Source: Akkermansiaceae bacterium (GTDB lineage: Bacteria > Verrucomicrobiota > Verrucomicrobiia > Verrucomicrobiales > Akkermansiaceae). From it: a DNA stretch of 64,000 nucleotides. The stretch lies in contig JAPKCM010000006.1 of NCBI GenBank assembly GCA_028822935.1, positions 36,242-100,241 of the forward strand, given 5' to 3'. How positions within the stretch are numbered: position 1 is the stretch's first letter; the number at the start of each line of letters is the position of its first letter. The notes under the pieces are model-generated. The model ran no database searches, was not told where the DNA came from, and was given only the letters and a program-made list of their open reading frames with translations. Made by a program: the position numbers and the translations under genes. Shown one piece after another: positions 37,467-46,554 of the stretch.

Positions 37467-38582
37467 TTAGACGTTGAATCGGAATTCGATGACGTCGCCA
37501 TCTTTGACGACATATTCTTTTCCTTCGATTCGGAGTTTTCCAGCATCGCGTCCGGCCACTTTTCCGCCGAGTTCTACGAAATCATCGTAGTGGATCACTT
37601 CAGCGGCAATGAAACCGCGCTCGAAGTCACCATGGATGACACCGGCTGCAGCAGGCGCTTTGTCTCCTTCGGTGATGGTCCAGGCGCGGGTTTCTTTTTC
37701 TCCGGTCGTGATGTAGGTCCGGAGTCCCAAGAGGTGGTAAACGGCCTTAATCAGGTCGGAAACGCCAGAGTCTGCTACGCCCATGTCTTCAAGGAACTCG
37801 GTCGCTTCCTCGGGGGAAAGATCGACAAGTTCTTCTTCGATCTGAGCGGAGATCACGATGATTTCCGCGCCGTGTGATTCTGCGGCGTAGGCTTTCACCT
37901 TGGATACCAGAGGGTGGGAATCGGGATGAGCAACGGCGGAGGCGAGTTCGCTTTCGTTCACATTGCAGGCGAAAATGGTGCGCTTGGAGGAAAGGAGGAA
38001 GAAGTCCTTGATGAGAACATTTTCGTCGTCGTTCAAATCTGCCGTCAAGGCAGGTTTACCCGCGTCCAGGTGGGGAATGAGTTTGGTGATGAGGGCGACC
38101 TCGGCAGCAGATTCCTTGTCACCTGATCTTGCTTTTTTCTCCCGTGATTGCTTCCGTTTATCAAGGGCGGCGATGTCAGCGAGGATGAGTTCGGAATTGA
38201 TGATCTCGATGTCGCGGGTGGGATCGACGGTGCCGAGCTCGTGAATGATATCCTCATTCTCGAAGCAGCGAACGACCTGCACGATGGCGTCGACTTCCCG
38301 GATGGTGGCGAGAAACTTGTTTCCAAGGCCTGCGCCTTCAGAAGCGCCTTCAACGAGACCTGCGATATCGACAAATTCGATCGCGGTGGGGATGACCTTA
38401 GTTGATTTGGACATTTCCGAGAGCTTGGTTAAGCGCTCGTCCGGCACGGTGACCATGCCCAGATTGGGGTCGATGGTGCAGAAAGGATAATTCGCGGCCT
38501 CCGCATTTCGCGTGCGAGTGAGGGCGTTGAAAAGGGTCGACTTTCCGACATTGGGCATTCCTACGATTCCGGCTTGAAGCAT
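37467..38582 (-). CDS. ychF: OBG-family GTPase/ATPase YchF
   Basis: A 371-residue ribosome-associated P-loop protein. G1 is [10 protein letters not shown]3 region is [17 protein letters not shown], and the altered G4 typical of YchF (NVNE in place of NKxD) explains its known preference for ATP. The central coiled-coil region ([21 protein letters not shown]) and the C-terminal TGS domain ([31 protein letters not shown], cited as its two segments, ending [13 protein letters not shown]) are complete. It starts at ATG 38582 ([11 protein letters not shown]). Confidence 0.95.
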   Translation of the reverse strand: MLQAGIVGMPNVGKSTLFNALTRTRNAEAANYPFCTIDPNLGMVTVPDERLTKLSEMSKSTKVIPTAIEFVDIAGLVEGASEGAGLGNKFLATIREVDAIVQVVRCFENEDIIHELGTVDPTRDIEIINSELILADIAALDKRKQSREKKARSGDKESAAEVALITKLIPHLDAGKPALTADLNDDENVLIKDFFLLSSKRTIFACNVNESELASAVAHPDSHPLVSKVKAYAAESHGAEIIVISAQIEEELVDLSPEEATEFLEDMGVADSGVSDLIKAVYHLLGLRTYITTGEKETRAWTITEGDKAPAAAGVIHGDFERGFIAAEVIHYDDFVELGGKVAGRDAGKLRIEGKEYVVKDGDVIEFRFNV

Positions 38583-38799
38583 GACGCCGGTTGGAGTAGC
38601 GCAGGAATGGGCGGGTGAAAACCCTCAAGTCACTCGAAAGGGTGGATTATTCCGAAGGAGTAGGCTCCTCGGTCGTGATCTCGACAATGGGAGGCGTTTT
38701 TCTGCGAAGGTCACTCAACTTAAATCGCAAAACGAAAATTTTCCGTTGAAATATAAGGAACTCCTAGACAAACGGGAAGGATCGCTTTGACTGCATTGA

Positions 38800-39522
38800 A
38801 TGAGCGAAATTTACGAGCAGAGCAAAATCGTCGATGAATATCTCCTGTTTCACTACGGGTCGCCAAAAGAGATTCTCGAATGGCCAGGTGGACCTTGTCA
38901 GGCTCTTGATTTTCCGATTCGGACGGTGGCTCATTTTTCCAAAGGTGAGGTGGGTCGAGCTCTCGATGTGGGTTGCGCGGTGGGAAGGTCATCATTTGAG
39001 CTCAGCAAGACTTCTGACGAGGTGGTGGGGGTCGATTTCTCAAAGGCCTTTATTGAGGCCGCCCGGCGAATTGGGGAGGGGGAGTCGCTTACTTATCAAC
39101 GTCTGGAAGAGGGGGCTTTGCGGAGCCAGCTCAGTGCGGGTTTGCCCGAGGGGAGCTTGCCAGATCGGGTGAACTTTGAGGTGGGTGATGCGATGGATCT
39201 TTCGGGTGATCTCGGAGTCTTTGACCGGGTTCATGCGGCAAATCTCGTCTGTCGTCTTCCAGAGCCTCGACGGTTCCTGGAGCGTCTGCCAGATCTCTTG
39301 AGAGGAGGAGGGGAACTCGTGCTGGCAACTCCGTGCACCTGGCTGGAGGAATTTACGGATCGCGAAAATTGGCCGAAGGGGCGAACTCTTGACTGGCTGG
39401 TGAAGGAGCTGGGAGCTTCTTTCGAGTTGGTCAACCAAGCCGATGAACCTTTTCTGATTCGTGAAACCGCGCGCAAGTATCAATGGACTGTTTCGATGGT
39501 TACTTGCTGGGTAAGAAAGTAG
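38800..39522 (+). CDS. Stand-alone OvoA C-terminal-type methyltransferase (4-mercaptohistidine N1-methyltransferase)
   Basis: A 240-residue SAM-dependent methyltransferase. After YEQSKIVDEYLLFHYGSPKE comes ALDFPIRTVAHF, then the SAM site ALDVGCAVGRSSFEL, VVGVDFSKAFIEAA, a post-I motif VGDAMDL and GELVLATPCTWLEEFT. The YLLFHYG and VGCAVGRSSFEL blocks are the hallmarks of the methyltransferase domain that finishes ovothiol biosynthesis, here separate from the OvoA sulfoxide synthase. No synthase gene is in the window. Expected reaction: methylation of the imidazole of 5-thiohistidine. The start at ATG 38800 follows weak SD-like bases. Confidence 0.8.
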   Translation: MSEIYEQSKIVDEYLLFHYGSPKEILEWPGGPCQALDFPIRTVAHFSKGEVGRALDVGCAVGRSSFELSKTSDEVVGVDFSKAFIEAARRIGEGESLTYQRLEEGALRSQLSAGLPEGSLPDRVNFEVGDAMDLSGDLGVFDRVHAANLVCRLPEPRRFLERLPDLLRGGGELVLATPCTWLEEFTDRENWPKGRTLDWLVKELGASFELVNQADEPFLIRETARKYQWTVSMVTCWVRK

Positions 39523-39737
39523 CAGGGGGGATGCTAGCCTGCCAGAGGGAAGGCCATTGATCCCGATTCCCAAAAGGTGACGCAATGGTCAGGATTTACG
39601 AATCCTGATGGTAAGGGGGGTGAGAATTTTGGCGATTGAAGTGGCAGGGGAGTTAAAGGGTTTGAATTTTAGGCTATTTTACAAAATGGGAGTAGGGGGG
39701 CATTTTTTTTCTTGCCGGAACTCTACTTTGAAGTAAC

Positions 39738-39772
39738 TTGCATAAAGTTGCACTAATGAAATTTAATGCAAC
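39738..39772 (+). promoter_or_regulatory. TTGCA repeat cluster, possible operator
   Basis: TTGCA occurs at 39738-39742 and 39748-39752, exactly 10 bp apart, and its inverse TGCAA at 39767-39771, giving a GTTGCA/TGCAAC inverted repeat. The cluster lies 33 to 67 bases upstream of the surface-protein start at 39805, in a good place for a regulator. Helical phasing favours a protein site; the regulator is unknown. Confidence 0.35.
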
Positions 39773-39804
39773 TACTCGTCGGGTCCAATCCGACACCCCA
39801 GATT

Positions 39805-42213
39805 ATGAAGCGATATTCAACATTCATTAGTGCCGCAGCCATCTTGGTAGCGACGTCCAGTGTCCATGCGGCACCTATTACTATTCTTGATGGAAATTTT
39901 AATAACGGCCAAGGCGGCTGGGTTGAAACCAACGGTGGGGATGGCAGCTTCGTTTACAGCTATCCCTCATCAGGAGGAAATCCCGGGAATCACGGAGTCA
40001 TCGACAACACGGGCGGAGGTGGCTGGGGTATCTGGATCTCGAATTCTAATTTTCCGATCCTCCTTGCTGACCTCGGTTTGAATGCGGGTGAGATCTACAC
40101 TTTCAGTCAGGACATGAAGATTCTTTCTGGTTCCGCTCTCGGAGGTTTCAAAATTGATTTCTTCAGTGAAACAACGGCCAATGGTTCTACCGGAGATATT
40201 TTTCCAGCCTTAATTGGCGACGGATCAACCTGGGAAACCTACAACTTTGACATTTCTATTCCCACAGGAACTGACGGAATTAAGATCGTGCCACTTTGGG
40301 GGGCAGACTCCAGCGTTGCCTTTGACAATATCACTGCCGATGACACGCCAGTAGCTCCACCTGCAATGATTCCCGATGCAGACTTCGAGGCCGCTGATGG
40401 GTCGAATTGGGAGCAAAGCAGCGGAGGAGGAACCTTCGTGTTCAACTTTCCTGGGACGGGAGGAAATCCAGGCGGCTATGGCGAGATCGATCACTCTGCC
40501 GATGATGGAGGCTGGGCTGTCCTAGTGACTTCGGACGGGGCCGCAATTCCTCTGTCCGGGATTGGCTTGACTGCGGGTCAGGGCTATATTTTCAGCCAGG
40601 ACATGAAAATTTTCTCGGGCACTAATCTTGGTGGCTTCAAAGTTGATTTCTTCAATGGTGCTGCTCCAAACGGTTCCACGGGTGACGTTTATCCTGACCT
40701 TATTGGCGATGGCTCGACTTGGGAAACCTACGACTTTCAGATCAATATCCCTGAAAGCGCAACGGCAATTAAGGTTGTTCCTCTTTGGGGACCTGGCTCG
40801 GTCGTTGGTTATGACAACATCGCCTTTAGCACCGTTCCGATCGAGGTGCCCGATATTACTGAGATTCCCAATGGAGATTTCGAGGATGGACGCACCAGCT
40901 GGGCGGAGGGTGGCAATGAGCACACGACCTTCGCTTATGAAACTACGGGCGGCAATTCAGATGGTTATGGAGTCATGACCAATGACGGCGAAGGGTTTGG
41001 GATTTGGGTTGGCAATGGAGGCGTCGGAATTCCGATCGCTGGTTTGGGCCTCGTTGCCGGAGAAACCTATACCTTCAAGCAGGACATGCGCCTTCTCGCT
41101 GGATCTGAGATTGGCGGACTCAAGGTCGAATTCCTCAATGGCTTTGCGACCTTGAGTGATAGCGGAGACATGCGGGTGCCGTTGATCGGCGGCGGTTCGA
41201 CTTGGGAAACCTATGGTTACCAGGTTTCTATTCCCTCGAATGCCAATGCGATCAAGCTTGTCCCACTCTGGGGAAGAGGCTCCTCGGTGGCCTATGACAA
41301 TTTTACGATTAATACGGAAGCCATTTCGGTTCCTCCGGTTTTGAATCCTGGCTTCGAACTCGGATCAGCCAATTGGGAGCAGTACTCTGGTAACGGTAAC
41401 ACGACATTTAGTTTCCCCGATGCGGGAGGGAATCCTGGCGGGTTCGCTCAAATTACCAACACTGATGGATGGGCCGTCATCGTTTCCAACGGTGCTGCCA
41501 TCATCCCTGCCGAAAAATTCGGAATCATCGAGGAAGGGAACTATGAGTTCAAGATGGACATGAAGATCTTCGCTGGAACAGGGCTCGGTGGATTGAAGGT
41601 CGAATTCTACGACGATAGCGAGCAAGGACTCGGCGATTCGGGGGAGCTTTTCCCTGTCCTCATTGGCGATGGGTCAACTTGGGAGACCTATACCTTCGAA
41701 GCCTTTGTCTTTGACGGTGTGACAGGCATTAAGGTCGTTCCTCTGTGGGGCAGTGAATCCACGGTTGGATACGATAATATCCGCACTCCGGGACCTGCGG
41801 GGTTCGCAGGTTGGATCTCTGGATTCCCTAAAGTAGGTGACCAGACCGGGTTTAATGATGATCCTGATCAGGACGGTCAGCCCAATGGAGTGGAAAACTT
41901 CTTTGGCACCGATCCTTCGGTAAGCTCGCAGGGGCTTCTGGTCACGGAATACGATAGCGGTATTCGAGCTCTTATGTTCACGCACCCTAGGAATGCTGAC
42001 CCGGCTCCGGAAGCAGAGGGTTTCGTCTACACATGGTCGACCGATCTGGAGATTTTCTATCCCAACGATACTGAAAATCCCGATGGCACGATTGTCGATT
42101 TCAACGCAACTGAAAATCCAGGGGGTGGCTCCGTCACGGTGGAAGCATCCGTTTTCGGACCGGTTCCGGAGAAGATCTTCGTAAGGCTCGCGCTTCCAGC
42201 TACGGGAGAGTAG
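39805..42213 (+). CDS. Secreted protein with four galactose-binding-like repeats and a Ca-binding-like C-terminus
   Basis: About 802 residues from ATG 39805, which begins a signal peptide (MKRYSTFISAAAILVATSSVHA); an ATG at 39766 would add 13 polar residues that look like chance coding. Four repeats of roughly 145-155 residues follow, each with GGNPGGYG-like, QDMKIFSG, GGFKVDFF, IGDGSTWETY and KVVPLWG motifs, as in beta-sandwich carbohydrate-binding modules. After the fourth repeat, a segment with DDPDQDGQPNGVENFFGTDP resembles dockerin/thrombospondin-type Ca-binding loops common at the C-termini of verrucomicrobial secreted proteins. The role is probably binding to polysaccharide or to the cell surface; no catalytic domain is seen. 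Confidence 0.85.
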   Translation: MKRYSTFISAAAILVATSSVHAAPITILDGNFNNGQGGWVETNGGDGSFVYSYPSSGGNPGNHGVIDNTGGGGWGIWISNSNFPILLADLGLNAGEIYTFSQDMKILSGSALGGFKIDFFSETTANGSTGDIFPALIGDGSTWETYNFDISIPTGTDGIKIVPLWGADSSVAFDNITADDTPVAPPAMIPDADFEAADGSNWEQSSGGGTFVFNFPGTGGNPGGYGEIDHSADDGGWAVLVTSDGAAIPLSGIGLTAGQGYIFSQDMKIFSGTNLGGFKVDFFNGAAPNGSTGDVYPDLIGDGSTWETYDFQINIPESATAIKVVPLWGPGSVVGYDNIAFSTVPIEVPDITEIPNGDFEDGRTSWAEGGNEHTTFAYETTGGNSDGYGVMTNDGEGFGIWVGNGGVGIPIAGLGLVAGETYTFKQDMRLLAGSEIGGLKVEFLNGFATLSDSGDMRVPLIGGGSTWETYGYQVSIPSNANAIKLVPLWGRGSSVAYDNFTINTEAISVPPVLNPGFELGSANWEQYSGNGNTTFSFPDAGGNPGGFAQITNTDGWAVIVSNGAAIIPAEKFGIIEEGNYEFKMDMKIFAGTGLGGLKVEFYDDSEQGLGDSGELFPVLIGDGSTWETYTFEAFVFDGVTGIKVVPLWGSESTVGYDNIRTPGPAGFAGWISGFPKVGDQTGFNDDPDQDGQPNGVENFFGTDPSVSSQGLLVTEYDSGIRALMFTHPRNADPAPEAEGFVYTWSTDLEIFYPNDTENPDGTIVDFNATENPGGGSVTVEASVFGPVPEKIFVRLALPATGE

Positions 42214-42245
42214 AGACAAATTACTGCACACACAATCCAGTGCAG

Positions 42246-42277
42246 AACGGCGATCCGATGATTCGGGTCGCCGTTTT
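42246..42277 (+). terminator. Rho-independent terminator of the surface-protein gene
   Basis: AACGGCGA (42246-42253) pairs perfectly with TCGCCGTT (42268-42275), extended by CCGA/TCGG inside, and is followed by TTTTCTTTT. Confidence 0.85.
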
Positions 42278-42331
42278 CTTTTATTGAGTGAGTTCCTTGA
42301 CAACTGTTTCAATGAACACTTATATGCAAGG

Positions 42332-43873
42332 GTGATTGCGAAGCTCTACAGCGCGGCCCTTCAGGGTGTGGATTCGGCAGAGGTGGAAGTTGAGGTGAGT
42401 TCCCGAGACTCGGAGAAGAGTGTGACCATTATCGTGGGACTTCCGGATGCGGCGGTGCGGGAGAGTGCGCAGCGGGTCACGACGGCGCTGACGGCGTCGG
42501 CGCTTCCGTTTGGATATGGAGTGCAGACCGTGAACCTGGCTCCGGCTTCTATTAAGAAAGAGGGGCCTTCTTTTGATCTCCCGATTGCTCTGGCGATGAC
42601 GGCTTGCGCGCAGAACTTTGACCTTTCCAAACTCACTGAAGATCTTTTGATCGTGGGTGAGTTGGCGCTCGACGGGACCTTGCGGCCCGTGAAGGGCGCA
42701 CTCTCGATTGCACTGGGGGCCAAGGCCCGGGGACGGGGACGTGTTCTCGTCCCTAAGGCGAATGCCCGCGAAGCAGCCTTGGTGAGTGGGGTCGAAGTTT
42801 ATGGGATTGAGAACCTCCATGAGGCCTGGAAGTTTGTCAGTGGAGAAAAGACTCTCGCGCCTGAATGCAAGCCGGCTCTCCGTTCTCCTGCGAGAGATGG
42901 GATCGCGCTCGATCTTGATGAGGTGAAGGGACAGCACCAAGTAAAGCGGGCCCTCGAGATCGCGGCCGCTGGGGGTCATAATATTCTAATGGTTGGTCCA
43001 CCGGGAACGGGTAAATCGATGCTCTCGAAGCGCATGGCCACGATTATGCCGGATTTGTCGGAAGATGAGGCGATTGAGACAACTCGGATTCACTCGGTGG
43101 CGGGATTGCTCGATGCCCGCGAAGGTCTCGTGCAGCAGCGGCCCTTTCGGGCTCCCCATCACACAATTTCAGATGCGGGCTTATTGGGAGGTGGAAGTAA
43201 CCCCGGTCCGGGTGAAATTTCCCTCGCTCACAATGGGGTTCTTTTTCTCGATGAGCTTCCCGAATTTCGGCGCTCGACTCTCGAGGTGCTGCGACAACCG
43301 CTGGAGGATGGAAACGTCACCATTTCCAGAGCGGCCGGGACTCTCACCTTCGACAGCAAGGTCTTGCTTGTGGCTTCTTTAAATCCCTGTCCGTGCGGAT
43401 TTTTTGGGGACGCGAAAAGGCAATGTCGGTGCAGCCCTCGGCAGGTGGAGCGGTATCGTCAGAAGATTTCGGGGCCTTTGTTGGATCGCATCGATCTTCA
43501 TGTGGAAGTGCCGCTCATCGATTTTAAGCAGCTTTCTTCAGACGAACGCTGTGAGTCATCAGCCACGGTGAGGGCACGGGTGATGAAATGCCGGGCACTG
43601 CAGGAGGAGCGCTTTGTGGAGGTGACAGGGACGCGAACCAACAGTGATATGGGCCCTAAAGTGATGCGGGCGAATTGTCAGATCGATGAGAGTTGCTCGC
43701 AGCTTCTTGAGCAGGCGATGGAGCAACTTGGATTTTCGGCCCGGGCGCATGATCGTATCTTAAAGGTCGCGCGCACCATCGCCGATCTCGCCGGGCTGGA
43801 AAGCATCACGGCAGATCATGTGCTGGAAGCGATTCAGTATCGTAGCCTCGATCGGAAGCTTAGTTTTTCATGA
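42332..43873 (+). CDS. YifB-family Mg-chelatase-like AAA ATPase (ComM-like)
   Basis: A 513-residue protein from GTG 42332, which gives the family N-terminus VIAKLYSAALQGVD; a TTG at 42284 would add 16 atypical residues. It has the Lon-like subdomain with DLPIALAM and GELALDGTLRPVKGAL, then the AAA core with Walker A GPPGTGKSM, APHHTISDAG, Walker B FLDELPEF, the Cys-rich PCPCG...QCRCSPRQV insert and the C-terminal helical LGFSARAHDRILKVARTIADL. ComM/YifB proteins promote branch migration during recombination of incoming DNA. TTGACA (42297-42302) and TATATG (42321-42326) lie just upstream, placing +1 near the GTG. Confidence 0.93.
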   Translation: MIAKLYSAALQGVDSAEVEVEVSSRDSEKSVTIIVGLPDAAVRESAQRVTTALTASALPFGYGVQTVNLAPASIKKEGPSFDLPIALAMTACAQNFDLSKLTEDLLIVGELALDGTLRPVKGALSIALGAKARGRGRVLVPKANAREAALVSGVEVYGIENLHEAWKFVSGEKTLAPECKPALRSPARDGIALDLDEVKGQHQVKRALEIAAAGGHNILMVGPPGTGKSMLSKRMATIMPDLSEDEAIETTRIHSVAGLLDAREGLVQQRPFRAPHHTISDAGLLGGGSNPGPGEISLAHNGVLFLDELPEFRRSTLEVLRQPLEDGNVTISRAAGTLTFDSKVLLVASLNPCPCGFFGDAKRQCRCSPRQVERYRQKISGPLLDRIDLHVEVPLIDFKQLSSDERCESSATVRARVMKCRALQEERFVEVTGTRTNSDMGPKVMRANCQIDESCSQLLEQAMEQLGFSARAHDRILKVARTIADLAGLESITADHVLEAIQYRSLDRKLSFS

Positions 43874-43916
43874 AGAGATCCTTATTAAATGATCATGGTC
43901 AGACTATCGTCATTAT

Positions 43917-44033
43917 ATGGAAATGAGCGTGACACGATTCAAGGCGACCTGTTTGGCTGTCATTGAATCCGTTTCGCTCGGTAGGGCGGTCGAGGGTGCG
44001 GAAGTGAGCTGGAATTTTCCAAGCGCCGCGTGA
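43917..44033 (+). CDS. Short Phd/YefM-antitoxin-like ORF, probably truncated
   Basis: A 38-codon ORF (MEMSVTRFKATCLAVIESVS...) whose first 18 residues resemble the DNA-binding start of Phd/YefM antitoxins (VTATEFKAKCLALLDEV type). The expected TITKRGKPVA segment is absent; the rest (GRAVEGAEVSWNFPSAA) does not fit, so the gene is likely truncated or shifted. No toxin gene follows. Confidence 0.3.
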   Translation: MEMSVTRFKATCLAVIESVSLGRAVEGAEVSWNFPSAA

Positions 44034-44088
44034 GTGGTGCTTTGCGTGTCAGGCTGGAAAAATATGGGGTTCGTGGTAGATTCTGCCC

Positions 44089-44562
44089 GTGCAACCGATC
44101 ATCCATCATCTCTTTGTCTCCGAAGGTCACGACTTCTATGGCCGACACGGGAAGGGCAGGAAGGAGTTTCCTATTAACGACCATGATGAGATCGAGTTGG
44201 TGGCCGGGAAGGGGATCGTGGGGGATCGCTTTTTTGACTATAAGGAAGACTATAAGGGGCAGATCACCTTTTTCGACCTAGCCGTTTATGAAGCGGTGAA
44301 ATCGGAGTTCGCTTTGCCGGAGCTCGATGTGAGTGTGTTTCGTCGAAATGCCGTGGTGAGCGGAATGGATCTCAACGGACTCATTGGGGAAACTTTTCAG
44401 ATCGGTGATTGTGAGTTCGAAGGAACTCAGGAAGCAAAGCCGTGTTACTGGATGGATCAGGCCTGCGCGCCAGGGGTGGAAGAGTTTCTTAAAGGGCGCG
44501 GCGGCTTGCGGTGCCGGATTCTGAAAGGTGGGACTTTTGCGAAGCAATCTTTTGCATCATAG
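44089..44562 (+). CDS. MOSC-domain protein
   Basis: A 157-residue MOSC protein starting at GTG 44089. MOSC domains handle molybdenum-cofactor sulfur: a conserved Cys (here in EAKPCYWMDQ) carries persulfide. Other matching segments are the GIVGDRFF strand, RRNAVVSGMDLNGLIGETFQIGD and the closing GGLRCRILKGG. Single-domain MOSC proteins of this size are often of unknown substrate and are found with N-hydroxylated-base reduction or thiol chemistry. The frame stays open for 66 codons beyond the TAG stop, which is probably accidental. Confidence 0.85.
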   Translation: MQPIIHHLFVSEGHDFYGRHGKGRKEFPINDHDEIELVAGKGIVGDRFFDYKEDYKGQITFFDLAVYEAVKSEFALPELDVSVFRRNAVVSGMDLNGLIGETFQIGDCEFEGTQEAKPCYWMDQACAPGVEEFLKGRGGLRCRILKGGTFAKQSFAS

Positions 44563-44929
44563 AGAAAACAGGAAACAAACGAGTCATTCTACAGTCTGGA
44601 CGGCTTTAAAATAGGTGCTTGGTCGAGAGATGACGTTTGGGTTCATTCTGGGTCCAGCTCCCCCAAAGTGGATATCGGTAAGGGAAGAGCATCCGGAAAA
44701 CATGTGAGAGCCCATATCTTTTACACTGGAAGGTATCGCAAGAAGTCGCGTCGTCTAAAGTGAATGATTAAGTGGAGGCGATGTGCTTGTTGAGCGCATA
44801 TTCCAAATTCAGTGACTCCATGATCCTTCGATTTCGTTTCGGAGGTCCAAGGGCAAACGGCGAATTGGAGAACGAAAAAAGCCACGGCGATAATGGCCGT
44901 GGCTTTCTGAAATATTGAAGAGTGTTCGC
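44563..44929. other. Intergenic gap with an open frame and a terminator
   Basis: In these 367 nt no gene is convincing. The MOSC frame continues past its TAG without a stop to a TGA at 44761-44763 (66 codons, with ESFYSLDGFKIGAW and GRYRKKSRRLK), lacking its own start; it may be the tail of a lost gene. The cyclophilin terminator lies at 44875-44906. Confidence 0.4.
44875..44906 (-). terminator. Rho-independent terminator of the cyclophilin gene
   Basis: On the minus strand GCCACGGC (from 44903) pairs perfectly with GCCGTGGC (to 44881), followed by a run of T (44880-44875), 23 nt after the cyclophilin stop. Confidence 0.85.
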
Positions 44930-45421
44930 TTAGTTGCGCTTCCAGTCGTCGATGCGAGACTGGTTGGCGGTGAAGAGCTCGTCGGTTGATCCGTGGATCG
45001 TGATGGACTTGATGAGGTCGCCTCCTTTGATGGCGTTGATGACATCTTGGCCTTCTGTCGTTTCTCCGAAGACAGTGTGCTTGCCGTCGAGGTGTGGCGT
45101 GGGGCAATGCGTGATGAAAAACTGCGAGCCGTTCGTATTCGGTCCGGCGTTTGCCATGGAGAGCATTCCGGGTTTGTCGTGGCGGCGGTGCGCTTTGCAC
45201 TCGCATTCGAACTTGTAGCCGGGGTTGCCTGTTCCGGTGCCAAGCGGGCAGCCGCCTTGGATCATGAAGTTAGGAATGACGCGGTGGAACGCAAGTCCGT
45301 CGTAGAAATTCCGTGATGCGAGATGCAAGAAGGAAGTGACGGTGACAGGTGCGTCGTCGGGGAAGAGGGTGACGTTGATGTCTCCCTTTGAGCTGTGGAT
45401 GGTGATTTTAATGTCGTCCAT
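44930..45421 (-). CDS. Cyclophilin-type peptidyl-prolyl cis-trans isomerase
   Basis: A 163-residue cytoplasmic cyclophilin that speeds up proline isomerisation in folding proteins. It has [13 protein letters not shown] (catalytic Arg and Phe region), [17 protein letters not shown] and [11 protein letters not shown], the three classic blocks. The bacterial short form is complete and has no signal peptide. It starts at ATG 45421, and its terminator is directly downstream. The upstream gene on the same strand is the polyprenyl synthase, 39 nt away. Confidence 0.95.
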   Translation of the reverse strand: MDDIKITIHSSKGDINVTLFPDDAPVTVTSFLHLASRNFYDGLAFHRVIPNFMIQGGCPLGTGTGNPGYKFECECKAHRRHDKPGMLSMANAGPNTNGSQFFITHCPTPHLDGKHTVFGETTEGQDVINAIKGGDLIKSITIHGSTDELFTANQSRIDDWKRN

Positions 45422-45460
45422 GCCGGAAAGTTAGGACGGGATCGCCATTTAGGAAAGAAA

Positions 45461-46483
45461 CTATCGGCAGCTTTTCAGCAGTTGGTCGACATAAAGGGTG
45501 ATGTCCTCAAGCGCCGTCGTGAATTCAGAGGCGTTCAGGAGGGTAAGTGAGCCGCGTGCTTCCCCGACAAGTTGCGACGCTGTTTTCAGCGCGTCGTCAA
45601 CCGCTCCTTCGTAGTCGGCAATGCCGCCGAGGATGTGGAGGTCCAGGGGCTGCTGCTCAATGATGCGCTTAGTGAGCTTCTCCTTCTGCTTAGGTGTTGC
45701 GGTATCGAGGAGGTTCAGAATGGGAAGGGTGAGCTTTCCTTTCTCGAGGTCGGTGCCAAGGGTCTTGCCGGTGACTTCTTCGGTGCCAATGATATCGACG
45801 ACATCGTCATAGATCTGGTAAGCCGTTCCTAGCTTCATGCCGTAGTCGTGCATGGCCTCGCAGATGGACTCGTCCCGTCCGGAAATCCGGGCGGCAAGGC
45901 CACTGGCAGCCGCGAAGAGGGCGCCGGTCTTCATCTCGATCATGCGGAAGTAATCCTTCTTCGTGACGGTGAGGTCAAAACGTCGCTGGGTCTGCAAAAT
46001 CTCGCCTTGGCAGACTTCGCGTGAGGCAAGGCTGATGGCGCGGCTCAGGGCCAGATCGTTGAAGTCAGTGGATAGTTTGAGAGCGTGCGAGAAAAGGGCG
46101 TCGCCAAGGAGAACGGCCATGCCATTTCCCCACTTCGCGTTGGGAGTAGGGACCTGGCGGCGGGTGGAGGCGCCATCGATGATGTCATCGTGCACCAATG
46201 TCGCCATGTGGATTAGTTCCAGAATGACGCCGAGATTGATGTGGCCTTGGGTGAGTTCGCCGGTCGCTCCTCCAGTGAGGATGGCCAGGGTGGGGCGGAT
46301 ACGCTTCCCGTTCGTATCACAGATATAGGCCATGTAGGGCTCTACTCCGGGATCGAAGTCGCGAACTTGCTCACGAATCTGCGTCTCGACCTTCTCCAAA
46401 TGAGGGGAGACGAGTTCGAAAGGAAACTTTTCCGTGGAGCTTACCGTGGAGCTTATATTGCTGGTCATGGCCGAGGGGGACAT
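45461..46483 (-). CDS. ispB: Long-chain polyprenyl diphosphate synthase
   Basis: A 340-residue trans-prenyl synthase of the octaprenyl/heptaprenyl type, making the quinone side chain. The first Asp-rich motif ELIHMATLVHDDIID has only two residues between the Asp pairs (DDIID), and the second is YDDVVDI, the arrangement of long-chain enzymes. GKRIRP and the late KTLGTDLEKGK loop are intact. The start ATG 46483 is preceded by a second ATG five codons in; either may be used. The gene shares its strand with the cyclophilin 39 nt downstream. Confidence 0.88.
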   Translation of the reverse strand: MSPSAMTSNISSTVSSTEKFPFELVSPHLEKVETQIREQVRDFDPGVEPYMAYICDTNGKRIRPTLAILTGGATGELTQGHINLGVILELIHMATLVHDDIIDGASTRRQVPTPNAKWGNGMAVLLGDALFSHALKLSTDFNDLALSRAISLASREVCQGEILQTQRRFDLTVTKKDYFRMIEMKTGALFAAASGLAARISGRDESICEAMHDYGMKLGTAYQIYDDVVDIIGTEEVTGKTLGTDLEKGKLTLPILNLLDTATPKQKEKLTKRIIEQQPLDLHILGGIADYEGAVDDALKTASQLVGEARGSLTLLNASEFTTALEDITLYVDQLLKSCR

Positions 46484-46554
46484 AGATAGGTTTCACAATG
46501 TCCGCATTCCCGCAACCGCAATGAGGAGGAAATGAGAGATTTTCCAAGATTCTG

